A stretch of DNA of 64,000 nucleotides from Rhabdophis nuchalis (GCA_039707465.1 CM077647.1:44019110-44083109), one strand, 5' to 3'. Positions 1 through 10,275 are shown, numbered from the stretch's first letter. The notes: a model not told the origin generated them from the sequence alone. Program-made: numbers and translations.

Positions 1-927
1 GCTGTGGTTTCCGACGTCCCGGTACAGTCAGCTCATTCCAACGCTGACCTTTGGGGGCGAGTCATTGGCCCCCGTGGAAAGGGCACGTAACCTAGGCATC
101 GTCCTGGATTTCCGGCTGTCCATGGATGACCATGTGACGGCCGTGGCCAGGGGGGCTTTTTTCCAGCTTCGCCTGGTTCATCAGCTATGACCCTTACTTG
201 ACCGGGACGCCCTGCGCACAGTCACTCATGCTCTCGTGACATCCCGTCTGGACTATGGAAATGCTCTCTACATGGGGCTCCCCTTGAGGTGCACCCGAAG
301 GCTACAGTTAGTTCAGAACGTGGCCGTGCGGGGGATCTTGGGAGCCTCATGGCATTCCCATGTAACACCTCTCCTGCGCGAGCTGCACTGGCTGCCTGTG
401 GTCTTTCTGGTGCGCTTCAAGGTGTTGATCATCATCTTTAAAGCACTCCATGGCACGGGTCCTAGTTATCTGCGAGACCGACTCCTACCCCATACATCCC
501 TCCAACCGATTTGCTCCCACAGAGAGGGTCTGCTCCAGGTGCCAACGGCCAGGCAATGCCGGCTCACAACGCCCAGGGGTATGGCCTTCTCTGTGGTGGG
601 CCCTGCCCTCTGGAACGATCTACCCCCCAATCTTAGGAATATCACAGACCTCCGCCTCTTCCGTCAACAACTAAAAACGTACTTTTGTCGCTTAGCTGGC
701 CTGATTTAATCTTCCGAGTCCATCTATTGGTTTTAAATTGAATTAGATTTTATTGGGGTTTTAATTGGTTTTAGCACAGGTTGGGTTAATTTAATAAGTT
801 TTTAATATTTATGACATATTTATTATCAGTTTTATGTATATGTGTGGTTTTAATTTTTCCTGTGCACCGCCCCGAGACCCTATTTGGGAGAGTGGCACGG
901 TATAAAAATTTAATAAAATAAAATAAA
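1..927 (+). mobile_element. L2-type LINE, 3' part (cut by window edge)
   Basis: Sense-strand copy of the most abundant LINE family in the window. It begins inside the coding region at the window edge, continues through the C-terminal part of ORF2, an AT-rich 3' UTR with the family signature TGCACCGCCCCGAG near 863, and ends in an (AAAAT)n tail at about 911-930. The same 3' block recurs near 5.9, 28.0, 30.3, 34.0, 39.8, 48.7 and 54.8 kb. Assignment to the L2/CR1 group rests on the C-terminal protein motifs (RELHWLPV, FKALHG, LWNDLPP); a closer subfamily call would need a library match. Confidence 0.85.
2..709 (+). pseudogene. L2 ORF2 C-terminal fragment with one in-frame stop
   Basis: Frame 2 can be read from the window edge as the region after the reverse transcriptase fingers/palm: WFPTSRYSQL, then ARNLGIVLDFRLSMDDHV, RLDYGNALYMGLP, RELHWLPVVF, FKALHGTGPSYL, LWNDLPPNL. 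A TGA at 188-190 interrupts it, probably a CGA-to-TGA CpG transition because sister copies have Arg-Pro-Leu-Leu-Asp there. The frame ends at TAA 707-709, where other copies also end. The stop means this copy cannot make a full ORF2, and the catalytic domain lies outside the window. Confidence 0.8.
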
Positions 928-944
928 ATAATTTAAAAAATGAG

Positions 945-1640
945 AAAGAGTTTTTTAACAGGGGCTTCCCTGGACACAATGGCGAGGACCGCCGGCAGAC
1001 TTGGAAAGGTAAGAGGCACGCCTCACAGCCCAACACTGCCCACCCCAATTGTAAAGGCAGCCTGCTTGTTTCCCTTCCCTTCCATCCCTTTAGTGAAGAA
1101 TGAGAGGTGGGGGGGAGGGGAAAAGAAAGACATGCTTTTTACCTTTCAAACCCCATCACATTCCTTGCTATTGTGTCCAGGGAAGCCACTGGTTAAAAAA
1201 AACTTGTGAGTTCTATCAAACTCGTGAGTTCTATCAAACTTCTTGAACTTCCGAGAAGGGATTTTTTTTAACCAGCTGCTTCCCTAGATACAGTAGTGAG
1301 GAATGCGATGGATCTTGAAAGGTAAGAGGCACGCATCATGGCCCAACACTGCCCACCCCACCCCAATTGTAAAGGCAGCCTGCCTGCTTCCCTTCCCTGC
1401 CGTTCCTTTAGTGAGGAATGAGAGGTGGGGGGGAGGAGAAGTGAGGCACGCTTTTCAAGCTCTGTCACGTTCCTCGCTATTGTATCCAGGGAAGCTGTTG
1501 GTAAAAAAAAAACCTCTTCTGGCGAGTTAAAGAAGTTTGATAGAACTCGCAAGAAGGGGTTTTTATCACCAGTGGCTTCCCTGGACACAATAGCAAGGAA
1601 TGCGACAGAGCTTGAAAAGTAAAAGGTGCCCCTCACTTCT
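945..1640. repeat. Tandem array of ~300-bp units made of alternating inverted modules
   Basis: The module GCTTCCCTGGACACAAT occurs forward near 964, 1273 and 1571 and reverse-complemented near 1170 and 1480. Same-orientation copies are about 296-311 bp apart. Between them lie alternating inverted segments such as GAGTTCTATCAAACT and its complement, AGGAATGAGAGGTGGGGGG and CCCAACACTGCCCACCCC. Each unit can therefore fold as a hairpin. The short open frames here are by-products. It may be the interior of a non-autonomous DNA transposon, but I could not define both ends. Confidence 0.7.
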
Positions 1641-1750
1641 TGCCTGCCCCAGAAAATAGTAAGCCCTCCCCCTCTAATAAGCCCAAGGTCATATTTCGTG
1701 GGTCAAAAAAATATAAGACCCTGTCATATTTTGGGGGAAACACAGTAGAT
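1641..1750. mobile_element. Possible DNA transposon terminus next to the hairpin array
   Basis: The stretch ends with TATAAGACCCTGTCATATTTTGGGGGAAACACAG-type sequence. A similar AATAAGCCCT-type motif occurs near 49600. This resembles a terminal sequence common in squamate DNA transposons, but no matching left end or target duplication was found. Confidence 0.35.
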
Positions 1751-2236
1751 TTCATAGAATCCATTGATATTGCATAGTACAGTATAAAAATGAGAACGTA
1801 TTACAATAAATCAATAAATATAATAAACTAAGCACTACATCATATAGCAATAATAAAATTGGAGCCAGGAGGGAAGTGCTATCATTTCAGACCGGTTCAT
1901 CCGAAATGTAAAAAAAATGCTATTAGTTTGGACAAATTGGTATTTCCAACGATCAGCTGTGAAGCACGATTTATATTAGCTAGAATTGTTGGATTTCCTG
2001 CTTTCTAGCTAATCTAAATCGCATGGCACAGCGGATTGCCCCTTCTATTTACTTTTGCAAACTCGGAAGGAATTGTTCCTTTCTTAGTGCTGTGCGTGCA
2101 TACGCCTCAGGCCCACAAAGCATGTGTCCAGACTTCAGAGGATTTCACCACTGATTAGAACTATTATAAATACCCATCCAATGAAAAGATGCCAACACAC
2201 AATGGTCTTCTAAAATAGCTCTGTTTACAGGAGTTC
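1751..2236. other. Unassigned AT-rich DNA
   Basis: No coding, RNA or repeat signal that I can name. Contains AT-rich stretches and a short inverted motif around TTAGCTAGAATT and TTTCTAGCTAATC near 1976-2014. Confidence 0.4.
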
Positions 2237-2572
2237 TGTTGTGTCCTCGACCTGCGACCGGTCTCAACTTACGACCGGCCGCAGGTCTTCCAGGCTGCCG
2301 CTTTGAAGCCATGGAGACAGGCTGTAGCAAGCCGGCTAACCAACAGACGCGCCTGATTGGCTAAGGCGCGCCTGGCGAGAAGCCGGCTCTTGCCGCAGCC
2401 TGATTGGCTTCCCGTTTGACAGCTCCATATATAAAGAGCTGTCAAACGCGGGAGCCCCTGTCTACCGCTCCTTTTCAGTATTTGTACATAGTTGATTTAT
2501 CTTGCTGCCTGAAATAAACGGCTATAGTTTTTCTGAGCAAACCTGGTCTGGACTCCCTCATTCTCTACAACA
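2237..2572 (+). repeat. Solo LTR of an LTR retrotransposon or endogenous retrovirus
   Basis: The 336-bp block starts TGTTGT and ends ACAACA, the inverted TG...CA ends expected of an LTR. It holds a TATA-like CATATATAAAG near 2427-2437 and an AATAAA polyadenylation signal near 2513, in the U3-R-U5 order. Base composition is higher in CpG than the neighbours. No internal retroviral coding sequence or second LTR lies nearby, so it is best read as a solo LTR left by recombination. I found no clear 4-6-bp target duplication (GAGTTC before, TCAGAG after). Class (ERV or Gypsy) cannot be decided from the LTR alone. Confidence 0.65.
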
Positions 2573-4395
2573 TCAGAGAATCTAACTGAGAAAACAACCT
2601 TGGCAAAGATTGAAAGACTGACAATTGGACTGATTCTTAGGAAATTCTCTGGACAAGGAGAGAATGGAGCTTACTGACATATGCTCTGATTTGCTGCTTC
2701 TTGTGAGGAAATCGTAGGACAGTTGTCTCCCACAGGTCTTGGTACTGGGAGGTGAATAGATCAAAGCATCCTGATGGAACCTTTTAAAGGAACATATACT
2801 TCTGTTGATGCAATCCAAAATCCATCATTTTGACACTCCTGATCTAGATTTACTACTATTTTAAAAGATTAGTTATGGTATTGTTGCCTTTTCTTCAGTT
2901 CAAGTTTGCTTTATTATTGCTAAAATAATTATAATTGTATTAAACCTCTTTATAATTATTAGTATTGCATTAATATTATTATATATTAATTACTTTACTG
3001 TATATAATTTTTGTATTTTTCTCTGCTTATTATATATTGATTGTTGCATTTCACAAAAAATACCAAATATGCACAAACCTAATTTGAATGCAACAGAACT
3101 TTCTCATGTATGTTCCTCAGGAACTGATATTGATAACCACCAGTTTGAAAGATTTTTTACACATATTTATCCTTGGAATATATTAGAAATAAAATTGGAT
3201 TACAGCCCTTTGCTCTGTTTGAAAGCGTGTTTCAAAAATAGAGCCAAACTGAGATAGTAATATAAACTGTGGGAATCTGTAGACATAGTAAGGATCATAT
3301 CATAAGGTTGCCTTCTGGTATCTGGTGAACAGCTGTTTTGTTAACCAGCTATTCCTATTTTATGGATCAATCTATAAAAATGCCTATAATATGCTGTCAG
3401 CCAGCCAAAAATAGAAAAATGGGGAAGATGGTTTGGAGATATTGAATAAAGGTGTTGGAAAACCAGATAAAAGTAATGAAATTCAATGGAACATTTTGAA
3501 TGGCCCACAATTCATCAGATTAAACTACTTCATAGGGTTATTGCAGAGCCTAGGTAAAAGTAAAATGAATTGTAAATGAAATGAAATAAAACTAATTAAA
3601 GTTTTTAAAAATGTCCTTGTTTACCAACATTAATAAAATTAATTTTAAAAAATGATAAAGCATGCTGCAAAGCAAAATTCAATTTAATCCAATACATTTT
3701 ATATTCTCCTTAGAAAAAGTTAAAATTATTAATTTAAATTTGGATGGTTTATAAAGTATCATCCAAAATTTGAACTCTCAAAGTTTATTATTTGTTGTCA
3801 GTTGGAAGCATCTTCTGGATAACAATTTAATCAAGACTTTTAGACTACTGTTACAAGTGCATAATCAGGAGCTTTTTCCAAAAAGTTTCAAGGTGCTTTT
3901 TAGAATTATAAATACTTTAATGTAAAAGGACTGATTTAGAATATAAAGAAGGAGAATAATTCTATTTTTTTTTTATCCCTATGCATGGCTCTGTATAATT
4001 ATGAAACCATATTCAACATCATTAAAATTCTGCTCTTATAGGAAAAATGTACGCTCAGACATATCTCCTTTTTGGATATCCTAATTATATTTAAAAATTA
4101 CAACTTTTAATGCCAACAATAAATTTAGACAGCAGCTGTAACTTTTGATTGCATTTGTTATAAAAGAAAATTCACTGAAAAGAATGAGATTTATAGAAAT
4201 CTATCACTATGCAACCCAGAGAGATTAAGCTGCTTAAATCCATTTAAAATACATTCAGTAATTTCTGCCAGTTGGAAACATGCTTGGTGACATGAAAAGA
4301 GAATAGTTAAACATCCACCTACAGAGAATTCACTTTCCTAACCAGTAATAAAGCAAAGTCCATCTACAGATTTGCTTTAACAGAGAACAAAAAGT
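2573..4395. other. AT-rich unique DNA, no feature seen
   Basis: About 1.8 kb of AT-rich sequence without a credible open frame, splice-supported exon, or recognisable repeat. The 62-codon frame at 3069-3257 has no recognisable motif. Confidence 0.5.
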
Positions 4396-4404
4396 AGCCC
4401 TATG

Positions 4405-4605
4405 TGTCCTTTTACAAAGCCTACAAAGATCAAGCGGTTAAAAGCATCAGGCTAGAAACTATGAGACTGAAAATTCTAGTCCCGCCTTATGAACAAAATC
4501 AGCTGGGTTTCCTCCAGTTAATCACTTTCTCTCAGCCCTGGAAGCAAGCAATTGCAAACCATTTCTGTAAAACTGACCAAGAAAACTGCAAGAACTTTCC
4601 AGGCA
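4405..4605 (+). mobile_element. MIR-like SINE (core-SINE)
   Basis: Degenerate sense copy: AGCGGTTAAAAGCATCAGGCT (tRNA-like head), TTCTAGTCCCGCCTTATG (B-box region), AGCTGGGTTTCC and CACTTTCTCTCAGCC in the order typical of MIR. Related antisense copies lie near 24.3 and 35.7 kb. The short open frame over it is not a gene. Confidence 0.6.
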
Positions 4606-4774
4606 GTCTTTGACAATAATTGAACATGACTAAATGAAGCTAAATGGAACTGTGACCCTTTCTAACCAACCAAACTATTTCTGAATAATTAGTGCATGAA
4701 TATTATGTTATATAGTTTCATGATGCCTGTAATCAAGTCTACTCCTATATATTGTATTACTCACTCTTCCCTCA

Positions 4775-5046
4775 AAGTACAGTAGAACTGTAAAGTCCTT
4801 GACTGTAAGGTCCTCTGGTCATGAAAGCTTCTGACCATGACCAAATCAGGTTCCAAACAAAACATCCACATTTTGTATTTGTATTTAATAAATACAAATA
4901 CAAATACAAATTTTTCCCCGCAACTGATTTTTCCTTCCGCAATATTTTTTTTGTAAGCAACAAATTTTCAAAATTAAGTTCGGATTGCGACCAAATCGGG
5001 TTGCGACCAAAGTTATGGAACAAATTATGGACATGACCAGAGGTCC
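4775..5046. mobile_element. Probable MITE with inverted ends and central palindrome
   Basis: CCTCTGGTCATG at 4812-4823 is matched by its reverse complement CATGACCAGAGG at about 5032-5043. The centre carries a near-perfect AT palindrome at about 4873-4908 (TTTGTATTTGTATTTA / ATAAATACAAATACAAA). The right end abuts the 5' truncation point of the L2 copy. No clean target duplication was found, so it could be a truncated element. Confidence 0.45.
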
Positions 5047-5995
5047 TGGGAAGTAACGGACTTAGGCTCAACCCGACCAAGACCGAGTGGCTGTGGTTTC
5101 CGGCTGCCCGATTCAACCAGCTTTCTCCAACGCTGGCCATAGGGGGCGAACATCTTGCCCCTGTGGATGGGGCGCGCAATTTGGGTGTCCTCCTGGATAC
5201 CCGGCTGTCTATGGAAGAGCAAGTGACAGCCGTGGCCAGGAGGGCGTTCTACCAGGTTCGCCTGGTTCGCCAATTGCGCCCCCTATTGGATCGGGACGCC
5301 CTTCGCACAGTCACTCATGCCCTCGTGACATCCCGACTGGACTATTGTAACTCTCTCTACATGGGGCTCCCCTTGAGGTGCACCCGGAGGCTTCAGTTAG
5401 TTCAGAATGCAGCCGCGCGAGCAATTATGGGCACCTCTAGGTTTGCCCACGTGACACCGCTCTTGCGCGAGCTGCACTGGCTACCTGTCGTCTTCCGGGT
5501 GCGCTTCAAGGTGTTAGTTATCATCTTCAAAGCGCTCCATGGCTCGGGACCTAGCTATCTGCGAGATCGGATCCTGCCCCACACATCCTCACGACCGATT
5601 CGCTCCCACAGAGAGGGGCTTCTCCGGGTGCCGTCCACTAGACTTTGTCAGCGGGCGACGCCCAGGGGAAGGGCGCTCTCTGTGGCGGGCCCGGCCCTCT
5701 GGAACGACCTTCCCCCTGATATTAGGACGACCACTGACCTCCGCTCCTTCCGGGTAAAATTGAAGACCTATCTCTTTCGACTGGCCGGCCTTGAATAGTT
5801 CTCTCTGTCTTTTGACACCAAATTTTAGTGGGTTCTTAATTTTATATCTTTTAGCACGGGTAAATATTATTTAATTCTATTTTAATATATATATGTTGTA
5901 TTTATTGTATATTGTTTTTAGCTCTGCCTGTGCACCGCCCCGGGTCCCTGTGGGGAGAGGGTGCGGTTAATAAATTCCAATTTCAATTTCAAATA
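5047..5995 (+). mobile_element. L2-type LINE, 5'-truncated 3' end
   Basis: Sense copy starting inside ORF2 at GGGAAGTAACGG (the GSNxLRLNP motif) and running to the 3' UTR with TGCACCGCCCCGGG near 5931 and a short AATTTC-rich tail. 5' truncation is the normal product of target-primed reverse transcription. The coding part is open throughout, suggesting a younger copy than the ones at the window edge or at 53.4 kb. Confidence 0.85.
5049..5798 (+). CDS. L2 ORF2 C-terminal 250 codons, uninterrupted
   Basis: Open from the truncation point to TAG at 5796-5798. It reads GSNGLRLNPTKTEWLWFPAA, then ARNLGVLLDTRLSMEEQVTA, RLDYCNSLYMGLPLRCTRR, LQLVQNAAARAI, RELHWLPVVFRVRFKVLVI, SGPSYLRDRILPHTS, SHREGLLRVPSTR, LWNDLPPDI. 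This is the thumb/C-terminal region downstream of the reverse transcriptase active site, so the endonuclease and the FADD/YADD box are absent. It cannot work alone and probably has no promoter; it is the dead 3' end of a LINE. The first in-frame ATG is at 5163, but that is incidental. Confidence 0.75.
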   Translation, partial: GSNGLRLNPTKTEWLWFPAARFNQLSPTLAIGGEHLAPVDGARNLGVLLDTRLSMEEQVTAVARRAFYQVRLVRQLRPLLDRDALRTVTHALVTSRLDYCNSLYMGLPLRCTRRLQLVQNAAARAIMGTSRFAHVTPLLRELHWLPVVFRVRFKVLVIIFKALHGSGPSYLRDRILPHTSSRPIRSHREGLLRVPSTRLCQRATPRGRALSVAGPALWNDLPPDIRTTTDLRSFRVKLKTYLFRLAGLE

Positions 5996-6029
5996 ATGAC
6001 ATACATCTGAAAAACAAAGGGATTAATAA

Positions 6030-6490
6030 CAGAATAACAGAATTGGAAGATACCTGGAGATCTTCTAGTGCAATCACCCACTCATGCAGGAGACCCTAAA
6101 ACATTTCAGACAAATGGTTGTCCGATCTCTTCTTAAAAACCTCCAGTATTGGAGCATTCACAACTTCTGAAGGAAAGTTATTCCACTGATTAATTGTTCC
6201 GTCAGGAAATACCTCCTTAATTCTAAGTTGGTTCTGTCCTTTATAAGTCTTTATCCGTTGCTTCTTGTCCTGCCTTCGGGCTCTTTGAAGAATAGGTTTA
6301 CTCGCTCTTTTTTACAGCAACCTTTGGATGTTGGAACACAGCTACATAGCTGTCACACCTACTCTTTTAATGAAACTAGCTTACCCAATTGCTGCAAACA
6401 TTCTTCATGTTTTAGCATTCAGTCCCATGATCATATTTGTTGCTCTTCTCTGCACTCTGCACTCTTCTAGAGTCTCAATTAATCAGTTTA
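6030..6490 (-). mobile_element. CR1-type LINE relic, antisense 3' end
   Basis: Reads on the minus strand as an old CR1 3' end: it contains degenerate counterparts of the blocks seen in the younger copies at 21.3-22.2 and 32.3-32.6 kb (TTCAGACAAATGG, GGAGCATTCACAACTTCTG, TTGCTTCTTGTCCTGCCTTC, CTTCTCTGCACTCT). No open frame survives. Older than the 21.3-kb copy by its divergence. Confidence 0.7.
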
Positions 6491-6711
6491 TTAAATGTAT
6501 GAAGATGTATGAAATGTATGAAATGTATTTCCATACTGATTATTATGTTGATACAAATTATTTATGCATTTCATAAAATTAATAACCCAGGTTTAGGAAA
6601 AAACATTATTATATCCCATTCACATGAATCAGCCAGATCAGAATCCTTTACATATACTTCTATTTTGCTCAAAGATTTACTAAATATGTTGATGAAGCTT
6701 AATTTAAGGCC

Positions 6712-7025
6712 ATGATGGTGAACCTATAGCACAGGTGGCATGTGGAGCCATTTCTCAGGGCACACAAGGTGTTGCCCTGTCAATCAGCCAGCGTGCAGGC
6801 ATGCACTGGCCAGCTGACTTCAGCCTTCTTTTGAAGCTGTTTTTTGCCCTCCCTGAAGCCTCCAGAGTATGAAAAACCAGCTGTACAGGTAAACTGGAAG
6901 TTTGGGGATGGACTTCGTGATTACTTGTAGGACCATTTTTCACCCTCTGGAGCCTTTAGGAGGCTTCCCTGAAGTCTCTGGAGAGCAAAAAACAGCCCTA
7001 CGGACAAACCAGAAGTCCCCCCAAA
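6712..7025. mobile_element. hAT (Charlie-like) relic
   Basis: ATGGTGAACCTATAGCACAGGTGGCATGTGGAGCCATTTCTCAGGGCAC-type start resembles the conserved left end of a widespread reptile hAT family. Internal repeats of CCCTGAAG(T/C)CTCTGGAG follow. The ends are decayed and no target duplication is seen. Confidence 0.45.
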
Positions 7026-7468
7026 TCTACTCTAAGCTGGAATATCTCTGTACTCCCCCAGGTTGAGGTGCTTCCTTTTCAGCCAATGCTTTTACCACAT
7101 CTACATGGCACAGGAACAAGTTACTTGCAGACAGCCTGTCACTAATCATCTCTATAACTCCAATAGGGTTGCCATGCTCCAAATCCCTTCTGTTAAGTAA
7201 TATCATTATTGTGGGAGATAGGAGTTGTGAATTCTTAGTCTCAGCTCTATGCCTATGGAACCACACTTCTCCCTCCCCAGATATCCAGAAGAATCCAGAT
7301 GGGTTGGTCTTTTGCACATCAAAGACCTGGCTATTGCTTCATGAAATTAAGCAAAGCTGTTAGTAGAAGTAACTCTTGCCTCATTGGTTGACAGTGTGTT
7401 GACTTCAAAAAAAACTTGTTGGCATATTTCATTTTAGTTTGGCAGCCTATGAGTGTTTACTATTACTT
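7026..7468. other. Unassigned DNA
   Basis: No supported gene or named repeat. The short open frames on both strands overlap one another and carry no motif. Confidence 0.4.
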
Positions 7469-7628
7469 GCCTCCAGAAGTTGTGAATGCCCCAGCCCTGG
7501 AAGTCTTTAAGAAGATGTTAGATAGCCATTTGTCTGAAATGGTATAAGGTTTCTGCCCACGCAGGGGGTTGGACTAGAAGACCTACAAGGTCCCTTCCAA
7601 CTCTGCTATTGTATTGTATTGTATTGTA
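7469..7628 (+). mobile_element. CR1-type LINE, terminal 160 bp
   Basis: Severely 5'-truncated sense copy. It starts at CTTGCCTCCAGAAGTTGTGAA, reads the last codons of ORF2 (PPEVVNAPALEVFKKMLDSHLSEMV), then the conserved 3' UTR (GGGGGTTGGACTAGAAGACC) and ends in three to four ATTGT units. Almost identical to the matching part of the 21.3- and 23.2-kb copies. Confidence 0.85.
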
Positions 7629-7804
7629 CTGATCTAAATCTTATTGTTGTTTTTGGTTTAATCTTCTATTTGTTGCCTAGAATCATTGTAAAAATAATTT
7701 AAAATACATAGATAATAAATATATCATGTACCATATTTTTCGGAGTATAAGATGCACCGGAGTATAAGACCCACCAAGATTTTGAAGAGGTAATTTTTTT
7801 TTAA

Positions 7805-7992
7805 AAAGTAGGTAGGTAGATAGAGGGAGAGAGAGGGAGAGAAAGAAAGAGAAATACAGTAGGGAGGGAGAGAGAGAAAGAGTAGGTAGGTAGGTAGATA
7901 AAGGGATAGAAAGAGAGAGAAATAGAGAGAAAGAAATACAGTAGGTAGGTAGAGAGAGAGAGTGTGTGTGTGTAGGTAGATAGGTAGGTAGA

Positions 7993-8054
<62 letters not shown>

Positions 8055-8521
8055 CAGTAGTTAGGTAGGGAGAGGGAGAGTGTGTGGGTAGGTAGGTAGA
8101 AGGATAGAGAGAAATAGAGAGAGAGAAATACAGTAGGAAGGAAGGGATAGAGAGTGTGTGTAGGTAGGTAGGTAGAAGGATAGAGAGAGAAATAGAGAGA
8201 GAAATACAGTAGGTAGGTAGAGAGAGAGAGAGAGATGAATACAGTAGGTAGGTAGGGGGAGAGAAAGAGTATGTGTGTGTAGGTAGATAGGTAGGTAGAA
8301 GGATAGAGAAAGAAATAGAAAGAGAGAGAGAGAAATACAGTAGATAGTTAGGGAGAGAGAGAGAGTGTGTGTAGGTAGGTAGGTAGAAGGATAGAGAGAG
8401 AGAAATAGAGAGAGAAATAAAGTAGGTAGGTAGGGAGAGAGAGAGAGAGAGAATAGGTAGGTAGGTAGGTAGGTAGGTAGGTAGGTAGGTAGGTAGGTAG
8501 GTAGGTAGGTAGGTAGGTAGG
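7805..8521. repeat. Compound GGTA/GA repeat with higher-order units
   Basis: Alternating (GGTA)n, (GA)n and GTGT stretches, ending with about 17 copies of GGTA at 8454-8521 and including a pure GA run near 7993-8050. A longer unit is visible: (A)AATACAGTAG(G)TAGG recurs near 7854, 7936, 8052, 8129, 8206, 8239 and 8336, so the tract is a decayed higher-order repeat. Confidence 0.85.
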
Positions 8522-8647
8522 TTGATGTTTCCAGGTGTATTTATCCATGTCCTGGAGAAGGAAATCGCTGACAAACCTTAAAACTTTGTTTCTCCTGGCA
8601 CAGAAACAGTTAGAGCCTGCCAAAAGAGCTTTCCGAAAGTGTTCTAA

Positions 8648-8705
8648 CTCAGGGGTTCCCAAACTGGCAACTTTAAGACTTGTGGACTTCAATTCCCAGA
8701 AGGTC
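8648..8705. mobile_element. Fragment of a hAT-like repeat nested in the TA element
   Basis: CAGGGGTTCCCAAACTGGCAACTTTAAGACTTGTGGACTTCAATTCCCAG matches a terminal block that is common in reptile genomes. Only one end is present. Confidence 0.45.
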
Positions 8706-8863
8706 TCTGGAAGCCTCCATAAGGCTAGGCACAGCCATTTTGGTTAAGGGGGTGGGGTTTTGGGAGGCAAAAAAATGCTGTATTCGATGTATAAGACGCA
8801 CCCAGATTTTCAGCCTCTTTTTAGGGGAAAAAAGGTGTATCTTGTACTCTGAAAAATACGGTA

Positions 8864-9832
8864 TCCCTGGAACCAAAGGTTACAATTTAAATAATCTGAT
8901 TCTAAATAATTTAGCTCTAACCATATTATCTTAAATTAGGTACAGAAACAAAATAAAAGCTAATATAATAAAATGAAAATTTGTACAGGAACATAAGTGC
9001 AATATTGAGCATCAACTGAGATTTCCAAAACAATTTATAAAATATATTACAGGATTCATATAAAGTACATATTTCTGAGGAAAGATTATTCAAAGCAATG
9101 AATCATGCCAGCTATCTATATACCTCCTATTAGGTATTAAATGTAGAACTTTTAAATTGTGCATTAAGGTCTTTTTAAAGGAACTATAAACCCAATCAGT
9201 GCCAGATGCATATGTAGTTGGTTCCAGGAATAAATTACCCGTTCTCAGAGAATTGTTTAAATTGGTTATAAGAGCATTTAGAACCAAATTTGTTTGTTTT
9301 GGGGGATTTTTTTTCAGTCACATTGGTATTCCTGATTCAAATCTTCAAGCTTTCCAATCCTATTATTTAAATCCTATCATGAAAGAACTGAGAACAAATC
9401 CATGCAGCTTCTTTGTCCAGCAGTAAAATGGCCCAAAAACTGTTTTCCAAGCATGTATCTGTCTCTATCTGAATCTCAATTTGTCTTCCATCGCTGAGAC
9501 AATTTTAGTACAGGTTGGGGACTACAGGTGTGGCACTAGTGCTTCCCCAAATATCTCAGTTTAACATATGCAGACATCTGGGTACTTTGACATGATCAGG
9601 GAGGCAACCTGAAATGTCACACTCCATACCAGCTTGAATCTTGGAGCTTCAGCTGATTCTGCTGATAATTGCAGGGCCATTCCCTTCGGTCTTGTCCCTC
9701 AGCTTTTTACTTAGGTGCCACCCAGCCTCTCTTTAAGTTGCAAAGGGAATTGGAACTCCAGTTTGTGTAGCTCCTTTTTTTTTTTTTTTTTGTATTTTGA
9801 TTTATTTTTCAGGTGCGTTGGTCAACTGCACC
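8864..9832. other. Unassigned AT-rich DNA
   Basis: No credible coding frame. Includes a poly-T run at 9776-9791. Short frames such as 9199-9426 carry no motif. Confidence 0.45.
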
Positions 9833-9985
9833 ACCTAGAGCAGATGTGTCAAACTCATGGCTGGCAGGCCGGATGCATCATGTGCTGGCACCACCACCAC
9901 CATTTAGTGAAAGGGGGGGGGGGATTTCAAGATTTCCTACCCTCTAGGTCAGGGATGACAGGAGTTTGACATCCCTGACCTAAAG
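9833..9985. mobile_element. hAT MITE with 8-bp target duplication
   Basis: Element 9841-9977 begins CAGATGTGTCAAACTCATGG and ends GGAGTTTGACATCCCTG. It is flanked by ACCTAGAG (9833-9840) and ACCTAAAG (9978-9985), 7 of 8 matching, the 8-bp duplication expected of hAT. Same family as the elements at 37.5, 38.6, 45.5 and 61.3 kb. Too short to code for a transposase. Confidence 0.75.
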
Positions 9986-10002
9986 GGTAGAAAATCTTGA
10001 AA
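9925..10002. repeat. 33-bp inverted repeat across the MITE right end
   Basis: Arms 9925-9957 and 9970-10002 are reverse complements with two mismatches, separated by 12 bp. The right arm extends past the MITE end into flanking DNA. The structure can extrude as a cruciform. Confidence 0.75.
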
Positions 10003-10154
10003 CTGGCCAGTCTGTGAATCGCTTCAGACATATAATGGAAGTGAGTAATTGAAAGTAGCTCTTCTATAGCTTGACTCCCATTTCCTCTCCTCACATTAAA
10101 TTCTGATGTTAGTTTAGCATTTCAACACCAAGACTCTCAACTAACTCCCGTTCT

Positions 10155-10275
10155 CAAGCTCCAGGACTTCAACTTTTCTGTTTTTATATATTCTTTTGAT
10201 TTTGTATGCTGCCCAGAATCCCTGAAAGTTGGAAAGCTATCCTAAATGTAAACAAATAAATGATAGTTAACATTT
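10155..10275 (+). mobile_element. Old L2-like LINE 3' end
   Basis: GTATGCTGCCCAGAATCCCTGAAAGTTGG followed by ACAAATAAATGA resembles the ancient L2 3' terminal block (GCCCAGAGTCCCTTTGGG plus an A-rich repeat). No coding sequence remains. Confidence 0.4.

Larger units (their letters stand above)
7731..8861. mobile_element. Non-autonomous DNA transposon with TA duplication
   Basis: Terminal inverted repeats of about 28 bp: left CCATATTTTTCGGAGTATAA at 7731, right end ...TGTACTCTGAAAAATACGG at 8861, about 24 of 28 positions matching. TA at 7729-7730 and at 8862-8863 is the presumed target duplication, as in Tc1/mariner-type elements. A second terminal-like motif (GTATTCGATGTATAAGACGCACC) lies at about 8778-8800. 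The interior is mostly a purine-rich satellite (7805-8521) plus unique DNA; no transposase is encoded. The long open frame on the minus strand (repeating Leu-Pro-Thr-Tyr) is only the translation of the tetranucleotide. Confidence 0.75.

Noticed and set aside
236..709. Host gene starting at the ATG at 236
   Set aside because: It continues upstream in frame with L2 sequence and is the LINE C-terminus after an in-frame stop.
945..1640. CRISPR-like regularly spaced repeats
   Set aside because: Vertebrate DNA, modules alternate in orientation and spacers are themselves repeated.
3069..3257. 62-codon frame in AT-rich DNA
   Set aside because: Length expected by chance and no motif.
7801..8692. Long minus-strand frames rich in Leu-Pro-Thr-Tyr and Ser-Leu
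   Set aside because: They translate the GGTA/GA repeats of a transposon; no domain and no codon-level constraint.
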